Shown here one piece after another: positions 56,175 through 64,000 of a DNA stretch of 64,000 bases. The stretch comes from Vogesella sp. XCS3 (GTDB taxonomy: Bacteria > Pseudomonadota > Gammaproteobacteria > Burkholderiales > Chromobacteriaceae). The position numbers and the translations under genes are program-made. The notes below the pieces were generated by a model. The model saw only the letters and a program-made list of their open reading frames with translations, made no database searches and was not told where the DNA came from. Each line of letters begins with the position of its first letter. The stretch's first letter is position 1. The DNA is taken from positions 2,517,501 through 2,581,500 of the forward strand of contig NZ_CP085530.1 in assembly GCF_020616155.1 (NCBI RefSeq), in the 5' to 3' direction.

Positions 56175-56300
56175 TTATGTCTGCTGGCGAGCCTGGCGGC
56201 GGGCGCGCTCGGCGTAGGCTTGCATGGCCATGGCGGTGGCAAAACCGGCTGCGTACACCAGGCCAAAGGCGCGCAAATACAGCATAGGGTTATAAGGCAT
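56175..56300 (-). CDS. Small hypothetical protein (41 residues)
   Basis: MPYNPMLYLRAFGLVYAAGF, then an Ala-rich helix and an Arg-rich end (ERARRQARQQT). One hydrophobic segment at about residues 7-27. The ATG follows the YaaW-type gene's stop by two bases, with GGAG seven bases upstream, so translational coupling to that gene is likely. Too short for many gene finders; family unknown. Confidence 0.5.
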   Translation of the reverse strand: MPYNPMLYLRAFGLVYAAGFATAMAMQAYAERARRQARQQT

Positions 56301-56302
56301 GA

Positions 56303-57175
56303 TCAGGCTCCGGCCAGCGCGGTACCGCAGTCGCGGCAAAAGCGCGCGCTACGCGGGTTGTCGGTTTCGCATGCCGGACAGTCTTGGTTTAGCGCGGCGT
56401 GCAGTGCTTTCTGGCGCATATAGGCCAGCTGTACCACGCACGGAATGGTCACGCGGGAAGCAGGGCTGGCCAGGTCTGCCAGTGTCCATATCCCCGTTAC
56501 TGCCATGCCTACCGGCCCCAGCAGCACACTCATGGTTCGCATCAGTGTTTGGTTCGCAACCAGGGTCAGGCCACGGCCCAGCAGCGTTTTGGCGATGGCG
56601 TTGGCCACAACCAGCGCAAGCCGGTAAGTGGCAAAACCACCAGCCCGGCCTGCCATCAATACGGCGGCTGTCACTGTGCCACCCAGCGTGATGTCGCTAC
56701 CCAGCTCATGCTGCAGCTGCGCCCGCTCTTCGCTGCTCATCTGGTCGTAGGCCTGGGTAAATACCTTCAGCAGGATAGCCAGCTCGATATTGCTTACCTT
56801 GTCACTGGGGTCCACGACGGCTTTCAGGCTCTTGGCCACGTCGGCCACCAGCTCTTCGTAAGAGATATGTTTCTGCTCGCCACCCAGTACGCTGCCCATG
56901 GAAAGCTTGCTGCGGATATCGCGGTAGAAGTTGGCAAAGGTATTACCGCCAAAGGCCAGAATCTCGTGGGCAATCAGCTGGCGGTCTGCTGCGTGGTACA
57001 CGCCTACTTGCTTGCACACCATCAGCTTGTTGCATACGTCGGCAGCCAGTGTGATGCGGCCGGCACCACTATCGGTGATGTAGTCCACCAGAATGGCCAG
57101 ATCGTCGTTATCGGCCACCATCAGCAGCGGCAGCAGTTGGTCGGGGGTGGCGAGGAACTGGGTGTAGTCGGTCAT
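56303..57175 (-). CDS. YaaW-family protein with C-terminal zinc ribbon
   Basis: 290 residues from ATG 57175. The central region (DLAILVDYITDSGAGRITLAADVCNKL, FGGNTFANFYRDIRSKLSMG, DVAKSLKA) resembles E. coli YaaW (UPF0174). Hydrophobic segments at about residues 190-250 may touch the membrane. A Cys4 zinc ribbon CPACETDNPRSARFCRDCG closes the protein. Function unknown. It follows the Xre regulator by four bases. Confidence 0.75.
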   Translation of the reverse strand: MTDYTQFLATPDQLLPLLMVADNDDLAILVDYITDSGAGRITLAADVCNKLMVCKQVGVYHAADRQLIAHEILAFGGNTFANFYRDIRSKLSMGSVLGGEQKHISYEELVADVAKSLKAVVDPSDKVSNIELAILLKVFTQAYDQMSSEERAQLQHELGSDITLGGTVTAAVLMAGRAGGFATYRLALVVANAIAKTLLGRGLTLVANQTLMRTMSVLLGPVGMAVTGIWTLADLASPASRVTIPCVVQLAYMRQKALHAALNQDCPACETDNPRSARFCRDCGTALAGA

Positions 57176-57179
57176 GGTT

Positions 57180-57830
57180 TCAATCCGTCTGTACAGGGTA
57201 AGTTTGGCAAGGGGTAGACGCACCGATAATGGCGCACAGGGTCAGCAAGGTTGGCCGCAAACGCGAGTCCAGCCCGGTGATAGGGGGTGCCAGGCAAGTG
57301 GCGGCAATGGCGGCACGCTTGCCAGTGGCCGGCTCGTCTTGCGCTATGGCTTCGGCCTTTGTCAGCAGGCCCAGCGTGCGGGCCATGCTCATGCCGCCCT
57401 CGGCAATGGCCTGGTGGTTTATGTGCTGGCCGGGGCGGGTTATCTGGCCCGCCTGCTGCAGAAAGCTTTCGTCTTGCAAAGCGGTCATGTAGTAGTGCAC
57501 CGCGTTCACCAGCCGCGTCCAGTCATCCTGGCTCATTAGCAAAAAGGCGGGTGGTACCCCCAGGGTACCGGCCAGGGCGCAGAGCTTTTCCAATGTAGGG
57601 TTTGCAGGTTTGTCTTTACGCGCCGACAGGTACTGCGTCAGGGCTTGCCGGCTCACCCCTGCCGATTCCGCCAGGCTAAGCTGGCTGAGCGCGCGGACAC
57701 TTCCTTCTTCGTCTTCGCCCGCTGCTTGCAATATACGGCGCAGCGATTCTGAAAAATTGGCAGATACCGCCCTGAACGGGTGTTGCGCTAGCCCATCTAC
57801 ATGGGTGGGAGCGTTGAGCTCTGCGTGCAT
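57180..57830 (-). CDS. Xre-family transcriptional regulator
   Basis: 216 residues from ATG 57830 (AAAGGA upstream). Helix-turn-helix ALSQLSLAESAGVSRQALTQYLSARKDKPANPTLEKLCALAGTLGV, then a C-terminal region with helices of unknown role (DWTRLVNAVHYYMTALQDESFL). It is the first gene of the Xre-YaaW-small gene unit and may control it through the palindrome at 57843-57854. Confidence 0.82.
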   Translation of the reverse strand: MHAELNAPTHVDGLAQHPFRAVSANFSESLRRILQAAGEDEEGSVRALSQLSLAESAGVSRQALTQYLSARKDKPANPTLEKLCALAGTLGVPPAFLLMSQDDWTRLVNAVHYYMTALQDESFLQQAGQITRPGQHINHQAIAEGGMSMARTLGLLTKAEAIAQDEPATGKRAAIAATCLAPPITGLDSRLRPTLLTLCAIIGASTPCQTYPVQTD

Positions 57831-57842
57831 AATAAGATCCTT

Positions 57843-57854
57843 TCGATAAATCGA
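57843..57854. promoter_or_regulatory. Candidate operator of the Xre gene
   Basis: TCGATAAATCGA is a near-perfect palindrome directly upstream of the ribosome-binding site of the Xre gene, a usual place for autorepression. Confidence 0.4.
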
Positions 57855-57878
57855 ATTATCAATAAGATCTAATATCAC

Positions 57879-58231
57879 ATCAAACCATTTTGCCCAATAA
57901 ACTAGGCAGCGTTATGCCATGCCACTGTCAGTGCCATGCATGCAGCTCATGGCAAGGGTGGCTAAGGCAACAGGGGGTATACACGGGGGGCCAATACAGG
58001 CCGGTGGTTCCAGGAGAAGGTTGGCCGCATGCCACCTGCCGGGGCATGGCAAAGAGAGGAACCGCATCAGGACAAAAACAGGGCACCAGCGCAATGCCTG
58101 CAGATGTTTTGCCACCCTGCCCCGCAGCCACGGGGCAGCTTGGCCATGCGGGGCACGGCGGTAGCCAGCACGCCGGGGTGGCTTCGGCAAGCCACCCCGG
58201 CACGCCACACCGCCGCCGCGCCGCCCGCTAG
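57879..58231. other. Intergenic region upstream of the Xre operon and downstream of the binding-protein gene
   Basis: 350 bp with no credible gene. It contains one repeat copy (58017-58029) and a GC-rich hairpin (about 58172-58201: GCCGGGGTGGCTT against AAGCCACCCCGGC) that probably ends the leftward polyamine genes. The left part is AT-rich and should hold the Xre promoter. Confidence 0.55.
58017..58029 (+). repeat. AAGGTTGGCCGCA repeat in an intergenic region
   Basis: Perfect 13-base copy not attached to a gene end. Confidence 0.85.
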
Positions 58232-59323
58232 CTAGCGCCCGCTACGCAGCTGCTGCCAGATGCGTGTGTAGGCGTTGATGGTTTTCGGGTCGGGGGTCAG
58301 CGCCACAAAGCTGCCTTGCAGGTCGGCCGGCTGCGGGAAAATGGTGCGGTTGTTCACCAGCGCCGGTTTCATGAACGGGCGGGCGGCCAGCACGGCGGTG
58401 GCGTAGGCCACGTGGTTGGCGTTGGCAGCAGCGGTTTTGGGCTCCAGCATGGCGTTGATGTAGGCGTGAGCGTTGTCTACGTTAGCCGCATCGCGCGGTA
58501 TGGCCCACATGTCTACCCACAGGTCGGCGCCGGGTGCCAGCAGCGCCTGGATCTTGATGCCGTTGCGCGCTTCTTCGGCGCGCTGGCGCGCCAGGTTGAA
58601 GTCACCGTTGTAGCCCATGGCCACGCACAGGTCGCCGCTGGCCATCTGGTTGTAATAGCCGGACGAGGAAAACACCTTGTAGTACGGGCGCACGGCTTTG
58701 AGCTTGCTGGCTACCGCCTGGTAGTCGGCCAGCTTGTTGCTGTTGGGGTCAAAGCCGAAGTAATGCAGCGCGCCGGGGAAAAACTCGCTGGGCGAATCCA
58801 GCACGCTGATGCCGCAGCCTTGCAGCTTGGCGGCGTATTCGGGCTTGAACAGCAGGTCCCACGGGTTGGCCGGCAGCTTGCCGCCCAGCGCCTTGTTTAC
58901 CTTGTCTACATTGATGCCCACGGTGTTAAAGCCCCAGTAGTTGGGCACGCCGTAGCGCTGGCCGGGGTCGAACTGCTCCACGATCTTGAGGATGGCCGGG
59001 TCCAGGTGCTTGAGGTTGGGCAGCTTGGCTTTGTCCAATGGCAAAAACAGCCCGCCGCGTATGCCCAGCGCCAGCGTGTTGTGCGAGGGCACCACCACGT
59101 CGTAGCCGCTTTTGCCGGTCATCAGTTTGGCGCGCAGGATCTCGTTGCTGTCGAATACGTCGTAGCGCACCTTGATGCCGGTAGCGCGGGTGAAGTTGGC
59201 GTTGGTGTTGTCGGCCACGTAGTCGGTCCAGTTGTACACGTTCACCACACCGGCGGCGTGGCAGGCCAGCGTGGTAGCAGCTAGCGCAATGGCCAGCAGC
59301 GGGCGGTAGATCGATGCAGTCAT
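58232..59323 (-). CDS. Polyamine-type periplasmic binding protein (PotF-like)
   Basis: 363 residues from ATG 59323 (GAGGAG upstream). Signal peptide RPLLAIALAATTLACHA, then VVNVYNWTDYVADNTNANFTRATGIKVRYDVFDSNE, the PotF/PotD start. No permease or ATPase gene follows, so it may serve a remote transporter or a signalling role. It is 10 bp after the gene of an amine oxidase of the gamma-glutamylputrescine type, which suggests putrescine use. Confidence 0.88.
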   Translation of the reverse strand: MTASIYRPLLAIALAATTLACHAAGVVNVYNWTDYVADNTNANFTRATGIKVRYDVFDSNEILRAKLMTGKSGYDVVVPSHNTLALGIRGGLFLPLDKAKLPNLKHLDPAILKIVEQFDPGQRYGVPNYWGFNTVGINVDKVNKALGGKLPANPWDLLFKPEYAAKLQGCGISVLDSPSEFFPGALHYFGFDPNSNKLADYQAVASKLKAVRPYYKVFSSSGYYNQMASGDLCVAMGYNGDFNLARQRAEEARNGIKIQALLAPGADLWVDMWAIPRDAANVDNAHAYINAMLEPKTAAANANHVAYATAVLAARPFMKPALVNNRTIFPQPADLQGSFVALTPDPKTINAYTRIWQQLRSGR

Positions 59324-59333
59324 GCGGGGCTCC

Positions 59334-60692
59334 TCAAGCGGGTTCACTAAGACGGTCGCGCCAGGCGTAAGCGGTATAAGCAAGCTGCAGGCCCAGCTTT
59401 TGCAGCGCAGTGGCGGGCGGCAGCCGCGGGGCCAGGCCGTGCATGGCGCAGGCGGCTTCGGTGGCGGTGGGCGGCTGCCCGGCCATGGCGCGCGCCAGCG
59501 CCCGCCCCAGCCACGGCATGGTGCTGACGCCACTGCCAAAACAGCCGGCGGCGTGCCACACGCTGCCATCACCCGGCAGGGCGCCGTATTGCGGCAGCAG
59601 GCCGCGGTTGACGGCAATCAGCCCGCGCCAGAAGTAGTCGATGTCCACCCCGGCCCAGGCCGGAAAGCGTGCGGCCAACTGTGCCTGCAGCGCGGCGCGC
59701 TGGCGCTGGCCGCTGGCGTCGCTGCCGCTCAGGTCGCCACGGGCGCCAAACAGCAGGCGGCCGTCGGGCAGGCGGCGCCAGTAGCTCAGCAGGTGGCGGG
59801 TATCGAACATGGGCGTGTGGCTGTGGTAGCCGTAGGCGCCCCACTCCGCCGCGCTTAGCGGGCGGGTCACGATGATGTTGGAAATCACCGGCAGCGTACG
59901 GTGGCGTAGCTGCGGCGGCAGTACGCCAGGCAAATAGCCATTGGTAGCCAGCAGTAGCTGGCGGGCGTGTACCACGCTGCCGGGGGCGTACAAGGTGTGG
60001 CCGGTGGCGTGGCGCTGCCAGCAGCTTACTGGCTGCTGCGGCAGCAGCACGGCACCGTGGCGCTGCGCCGCTTGCGCCAGGCCGCACACCAGCGCCAGCG
60101 GGTTTAGCCCACCACCTTGCAGGATATGCAGTGCGCCGTGTTGCGCCGGGCCATCGTGCCCCATGCCGGCAAATACCTGGCGCGGCAGCAGGCGGCAGGC
60201 TACCGGCGTGTGCAGCCGCCAGGCGTCGTACTCGGCCTGCAGCCCGTCCCACGCCGCCGGGCTGTGCGCCACCACGTAGCTGCCGTCGCCACAGGCCTGG
60301 GTGGCGATGCCCTCCTCGGCCGCCAGCGTGGCCACCAGCTGCATGGCCTCGTTTTGCGCGGCCATGAAACCGGCAGCACCGGCCGGCCCTAGCTGGCGCA
60401 GCAGGCCGGCGTAGTCGTGCTTGGTGGCGGGCAGCGTGTTGAAACCGGCGTTGCGGCCGGACGCGCCCCAGCCTATGTCGCCCGCCTCCAGCACCGCTAC
60501 GCTGGCGCCGTGGTCGCGCGCCAGGTGCAGCGCCGCCGAAAGCCCGCAATAGCCACCGCCGATGATGGCCACATCCACCGTGTGCTCGCCGCTGCCGGGC
60601 GCCAGGGTTGGCCGCGCCGTGGTGGCGTGCCAGTAGCTGGGCGGGGTCAGCTGGGGGCGGTACTGGTCGGCGTGGTAAAAGGGCTGGTACAT
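59334..60692 (-). CDS. FAD-dependent amine oxidase (PuuB/DadA-like)
   Basis: 452 residues. The FAD-binding motif VDVAIIGGGYCGLSAALHLARDHG opens a DAO-type fold; GAGDIGWGASGRNAGFNT-like segment (GDIGWGASGRNAGFN) is typical of PuuB, gamma-glutamylputrescine oxidase. It would oxidise gamma-glutamylputrescine or a related amine. It is divergent from a LysR regulator gene, its probable controller, and upstream of a polyamine-binding protein gene. Confidence 0.85.
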   Translation of the reverse strand: MYQPFYHADQYRPQLTPPSYWHATTARPTLAPGSGEHTVDVAIIGGGYCGLSAALHLARDHGASVAVLEAGDIGWGASGRNAGFNTLPATKHDYAGLLRQLGPAGAAGFMAAQNEAMQLVATLAAEEGIATQACGDGSYVVAHSPAAWDGLQAEYDAWRLHTPVACRLLPRQVFAGMGHDGPAQHGALHILQGGGLNPLALVCGLAQAAQRHGAVLLPQQPVSCWQRHATGHTLYAPGSVVHARQLLLATNGYLPGVLPPQLRHRTLPVISNIIVTRPLSAAEWGAYGYHSHTPMFDTRHLLSYWRRLPDGRLLFGARGDLSGSDASGQRQRAALQAQLAARFPAWAGVDIDYFWRGLIAVNRGLLPQYGALPGDGSVWHAAGCFGSGVSTMPWLGRALARAMAGQPPTATEAACAMHGLAPRLPPATALQKLGLQLAYTAYAWRDRLSEPA

Positions 60693-60795
60693 GGCGGCTC
60701 CGCAAGTATTGCCACAGTGTGGCCAGCGCGCGGCGCTACCGGCAAGACACGCTTTTTGCTACCTTGTGTTAATTAATTTAACAGCTGGAGCCGCC

Positions 60796-61671
60796 ATGGC
60801 CCGCCGTCTGCCCCCGCTTAACAGTGTTCGCGCCTTTGAGGCCGCCGCGCGGCTAGGCAGCTTTGTGGCCGCCGCACAGGAGCTGAACGTCACGCAGCCG
60901 GCCATAGGCCGCCACGTGCGGCAGCTGGAAAGCTGGCTGGGGGTGGCGCTGTTCCAGCGCAATGCGCGTGGCGTGCAGCCCACCGCCGCCGGGGTGCAGT
61001 ATCTGGCCACCGCCAGCCGCCTGCTGGACGAGTTGGCCGCGGCCAGTGCCGCGCTGGCGCAGCCGCAGCCTGCCCTGCTACGGCTGATGGTAGTGCCGGG
61101 CCTGGCGCGGCGCTGGCTGGCCCCGCTGCTGGATAGCCTGCTGGACGAGCGCCCGGGGCTACGCCTGGCGATAGAGCCGCACGCCACCTTTTGCCAGCTG
61201 CAAGCGGGCCAGGCAGACCTGGGCCTGGTGGCCGACGATATCGCGCATTTGCCCGGCTACTACCACACGCTGGCGGTGCCGCCAGTGTTCCCGGTATGTA
61301 CCCCGGCCTATCTGGCGCAGCACGGCACACCGGCCAGCCCGGCCGCGCTACTGCAACACACGCTGATTCACGAGGACGACGGCGAATGGTGGCAGCTATG
61401 GTTGGCCGCACAAGGCCTGCACGTGCAGCTGCAGCCGCAGATGGTGTACTACAGCGCCGACCAGACGCTGGACGCCTGCTTGGCGCACAAGGGCATCGCG
61501 CTGGCCAACCCGCTATTGGTGGGGCCAGAGCTGGCCAGCGGCGCACTGGTACGGCCGCTAGCGCAGGCGGTGGCGCTGCAGGGCTACCACTTTATTCTGC
61601 CGCCTGGCGGCGCGGTGTCTGCAGATATGGCGTGGCTGATGGCGGCGCTATGCCTGCGGGCCACGGCCTGA
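60796..61671 (+). CDS. LysR-family regulator (GcvA-like)
   Basis: 291 residues from ATG 60796 (GGAG upstream). Helix-turn-helix SFVAAAQELNVTQPAIGRHVRQLESWLGVALFQRNARG, then an effector domain. It is divergent from the amine oxidase gene, which it likely regulates. Its last 24 bp overlap the end of the convergent ClC gene. A repeat copy is in frame at 61400-61410. Confidence 0.9.
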   Translation: MARRLPPLNSVRAFEAAARLGSFVAAAQELNVTQPAIGRHVRQLESWLGVALFQRNARGVQPTAAGVQYLATASRLLDELAAASAALAQPQPALLRLMVVPGLARRWLAPLLDSLLDERPGLRLAIEPHATFCQLQAGQADLGLVADDIAHLPGYYHTLAVPPVFPVCTPAYLAQHGTPASPAALLQHTLIHEDDGEWWQLWLAAQGLHVQLQPQMVYYSADQTLDACLAHKGIALANPLLVGPELASGALVRPLAQAVALQGYHFILPPGGAVSADMAWLMAALCLRATA

Positions 61672-62979
61672 GGCATCACGTGGTGGCAGATAACGCTGCG
61701 CCAGCGTGTGGTACAGCGGCGGGCAGAGGCTGCGCGATACCAGGCTGGCAAGAAAGGCACTGGCAATCAGGCTGACCACCAGCGCGTGGCCGTCTATCAT
61801 CTCCATCACAATGACAAAGGCGGTAATCGGCGCCTGTGTCACCGCCGCCAGAAAAGCAGCCATCGATAGCGCAATCCAGGTACTGCTGCTCACCTGCCCC
61901 AGCCCCAGGTTAGCCAGGTCTTGCCCCACCCCCGCACCAATGGCCAGGCTGGGGGCAAATACCCCGCCTGGGATACCCGAAAAGTACGACAGCAGCGTGG
62001 CCAGCATTTTTTCCAGCGCATAAAACGGTGCCAGCGGCAGCGTGCCGGTTAGCGCCTGCTGGGTAGCGCCATAGCCGCTGCCATGCGCTGCCCCATCCGA
62101 CACATAACCCAGCACCGCCACCAGCAGGCCGCAAGCACCGGCAAACCACACCGGGTGGCGGCTGCGCAACCAGCCCGGCCAACCCGGCCATGGCCGCATG
62201 CCGGCTAGCATGGCGCGGGAAAACATGCCGCCCGCCAGGCCGCAAATAACCCCACTCAGCAGAATGGGCAGCGCCAGGCGGCTATCGGCCACAGGGATAC
62301 TGATGCGGCCAAAGTAGGTGTAGTTACCCTGCAGGGCAATGGCAATGATACCGGCCAGAATAATGGCGCTTAGCAGCACGCCATTGGTGCGGGCCTCGAA
62401 CTTGCGCCCCAGCTCTTCGATGGCAAACACAATACCGGCCAGCGGGGTATTGAATGCCGCGGCAATACCGGCAGCGCCGCCGGCAAGAATCAGGTCGTAA
62501 GGGCGCACGGGAAAACGGGTAGGCAACCAGGCGCGCATGGCGTGCATGACACTGGCGCCAACCTGGATAGACGGGCCTTCCCGGCCACTGGAAAAGCCCA
62601 CGCCCAAGCCAAGCACGCCCAGCAGCACTTTGCCCACCGCAATGCGCAGTGACACCAGCTTGCCAACGTGCGCTTGGTCATGATGATGGTGCAAGGCAGC
62701 CATCACCTGCGGTATACCGCTACCCTCGGCACCGGCAAAAAAGCGCCGCGTCAGCCACACAATCAACATGCCGCCCGCGGGTGTCAGCAGCAATGGCAAC
62801 CAGGGGCTGGCCTGCCTGGCCTGTTCGAACAGCGCAATAGCGTGCTCCACCAGCATGGCAAAGCCCACAATCAGCAGCGCCGCCAGCAAGGCCCCGCCCC
62901 AGATCACCACCCGGCCCTGCCAGGTACGCCAGTGCACCAACAGCCATAGTCTTTGCAGACTACGCAGCCCATGCTGCAT
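61648..62979 (-). CDS. ClC-family chloride channel or H+/Cl- exchanger
   Basis: 443 residues from ATG 62979 (GGAG upstream). ClC motifs: GAEGSGIPQV, GREGPSIQVG with the gating Glu, and GIPGGVFAPSLAIGAG. Ten or more membrane helices. Bacterial members with this Glu are usually proton/chloride exchangers that help in acid resistance. It is a single gene convergent with the LysR gene. Confidence 0.93.
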   Translation of the reverse strand: MQHGLRSLQRLWLLVHWRTWQGRVVIWGGALLAALLIVGFAMLVEHAIALFEQARQASPWLPLLLTPAGGMLIVWLTRRFFAGAEGSGIPQVMAALHHHHDQAHVGKLVSLRIAVGKVLLGVLGLGVGFSSGREGPSIQVGASVMHAMRAWLPTRFPVRPYDLILAGGAAGIAAAFNTPLAGIVFAIEELGRKFEARTNGVLLSAIILAGIIAIALQGNYTYFGRISIPVADSRLALPILLSGVICGLAGGMFSRAMLAGMRPWPGWPGWLRSRHPVWFAGACGLLVAVLGYVSDGAAHGSGYGATQQALTGTLPLAPFYALEKMLATLLSYFSGIPGGVFAPSLAIGAGVGQDLANLGLGQVSSSTWIALSMAAFLAAVTQAPITAFVIVMEMIDGHALVVSLIASAFLASLVSRSLCPPLYHTLAQRYLPPRDASGRGPQA

Positions 62980-63327
62980 GTTTTTCTCCCCGCCAAAAGG
63001 AAACGGGCGCGGCATCGCTGCCACGCCCGACTGACTGTTCCATATCTACACTGCACTTTCATACAGTGGCTGTACTCTATCACTTTATTAGTTTTGCCAA
63101 AAACCTTTTTTATTTATTGAACCGCTAAATGCGGCGGCGTTACCACACCCCCCGGCACCAGCGCGGCGCGTGCCGGGCCGCCGCGCCAGGGAGCCGCGTG
63201 GTACCATGCCGCCCTGCTGCCCGCCACGGGTAGCCCTGCCCTGCGGCCAACCTTGGCCGCCCCCTGTCGTTACCCGGCCCTGCGCCAGTGCGGCTTTACC
63301 TTTTCGGGTCGCCTGGCGGCTGTATTC
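62980..63327. other. Intergenic region between ClC and ABC-F genes
   Basis: 348 bp without a supported gene. It has an AT-rich stretch near 63050-63120, which should hold the ClC promoter, and the repeat copy at 63242-63254. Nothing else was recognised. Confidence 0.55.
63242..63254 (-). repeat. AAGGTTGGCCGCA repeat (reverse)
   Basis: Perfect copy on the minus strand, running into TTGGCCGC and so forming a local palindrome GCGGCCAACCTTGGCCGC. Confidence 0.85.
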
Positions 63328-64000
63328 ATGATCACGCTTAAAAATGTTGTACTGCGCCGGGGCAGCAAGCTGCTGCTGGATGGTGCCACCGTCACCCTGA
63401 ACCCGGGTGAAAAAGTCGGCCTGGTGGGCCGTAATGGCGCCGGCAAGTCGTCGCTGTTTGCCGTATTGAACGGCAGCCTGCACGAAGACGGCGGCGACTT
63501 TCATATCCCTAGCCAGTGGCGCATGGCGCAGGTCGCGCAGGACATGCCGGAAACCGCACAAAGCGCTACCGACTTTGTAGTAGAAGGCGATACCGCCCTG
63601 CTGGCCGCGCAGCAGGAAGTCACCGAAGCCGAGGCCGGCGACGACTACATGCGCATGGCGCACGCCTACACCGCGCTGAACGACGCCGGTGCGCACGACG
63701 CCGCCGCCCGCGCACAGGCGCTGATCCTGGGCCTGGGTTTTAGCGTGGCCGAGCTGCAGCGCCCGGTGAACAGCTTCTCGGGTGGCTGGCGTATGCGCCT
63801 GCAGCTGGCGCGCGCGCTGATGTGCCCGTCCGACCTGCTGCTGCTGGACGAACCGACCAACCACCTGGACCTGGACGCCCTAGTGTGGCTGGAAGCCTGG
63901 CTCAAGCAATACGCCGGCACCCTGGTGGTAATCAGCCACGACCGCGAATTCCTGGACGCCATCACCAATGTGACCCTGCACATCGACCACGGCCGGCTGG
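63328..64000 (+). CDS. ABC-F ATPase (YheS/Uup type), N-terminal part
   Basis: Starts at ATG 63328 and runs off the window end; 224 residues visible. First ATPase domain is complete: Walker A GRNGAGKSS, signature SFSGGWRMRLQLARAL, Walker B LLLLDEPTNHLDL, H-loop VVISHDREFLD. ABC-F proteins act on ribosomes. The sequence style (MITLKNVVLRRGSKLLL) resembles YheS more than Uup, EttA or a drug-resistance type. The second half is outside the window. Confidence 0.92.
   Translation, partial: MITLKNVVLRRGSKLLLDGATVTLNPGEKVGLVGRNGAGKSSLFAVLNGSLHEDGGDFHIPSQWRMAQVAQDMPETAQSATDFVVEGDTALLAAQQEVTEAEAGDDYMRMAHAYTALNDAGAHDAAARAQALILGLGFSVAELQRPVNSFSGGWRMRLQLARALMCPSDLLLLDEPTNHLDLDALVWLEAWLKQYAGTLVVISHDREFLDAITNVTLHIDHGRL

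Noticed and set aside
61648..61671. 24-bp overlap of the convergent LysR and ClC genes as a regulatory feature
   Set aside because: Short convergent overlaps are common and both reading frames look normal; no extra signal was seen.

Overview
The window is GC-rich bacterial chromosome from a Gram-negative betaproteobacterium, most likely in the order Neisseriales (Chromobacteriaceae-like). The support is the rpmH-rnpA-yidD-yidC-mnmE / dnaA-dnaN-gyrB replication-origin block, a type IV minor pilin operon, ExbB/ExbD, a three-gene pnt transhydrogenase, and the protein style of the housekeeping genes. The genus cannot be fixed from the sequence alone.

Layout. 0-1.4 kb: end of an iron-uptake energising operon (exbB, exbD, PKHD-type hydroxylase). 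2-7 kb: a LysR regulator and a leftward pseudopilin operon (pilE-like, fimT-like, pilV, pilW and an oversized pilX-like gene). 7.2-11.6 kb: RND efflux pump and adaptor. 11.8-14.4 kb: small proteins, a CPBP-like membrane protein and a META lipoprotein. 14.6-20.6 kb: a soluble FIST-domain chemoreceptor, then an aldehyde dehydrogenase with a -24/-12 promoter, divergent from its probable sigma-54 activator. 21.3-26.3 kb: a leftward six-gene cluster (diiron beta-lactamase-fold protein, TPR protein, receiver-like protein, MglA-like GTPase, two roadblock-type proteins). 26.6-34.2 kb: pntAA/pntAB/pntB, a glycerophosphodiesterase, two orphan periplasmic binding proteins and a membrane sulfatase-fold transferase. 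34.2-43.6 kb: the origin block.

43.6-54.7 kb is an AT-richer accessory island directly downstream of gyrB. It holds a TIR protein, a GHKL-ATPase plus Rossmann-fold pair, an intact IS5/IS903-type insertion sequence nested in a 99-bp remnant of a similar element beside a 12-copy 9-bp tandem repeat, and dndBCDE (DNA phosphorothioation) preceded by an HNH endonuclease with an SRA-like N-terminal domain. No dndA or dndFGH is present. This is the defence part of the window, and the TIR/GHKL/Rossmann trio and the Dnd-HNH pairing are the best candidates for something undescribed.

54.8-64 kb returns to core-like sequence: LysE exporter divergent from an Lrp regulator; an Xre-YaaW-small protein operon; a polyamine-type binding protein and amine oxidase divergent from a LysR regulator; a ClC transporter; and the start of an ABC-F ATPase.

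A striking genome-wide signal runs through all parts except the island: about twenty copies of AGGTTGGCCGC (full form AAGGTTGGCCGCA), in both orientations, often right after stop codons and twice as inverted pairs. Its spacing resembles the DNA uptake sequences of Neisseriaceae, although the sequence is different.
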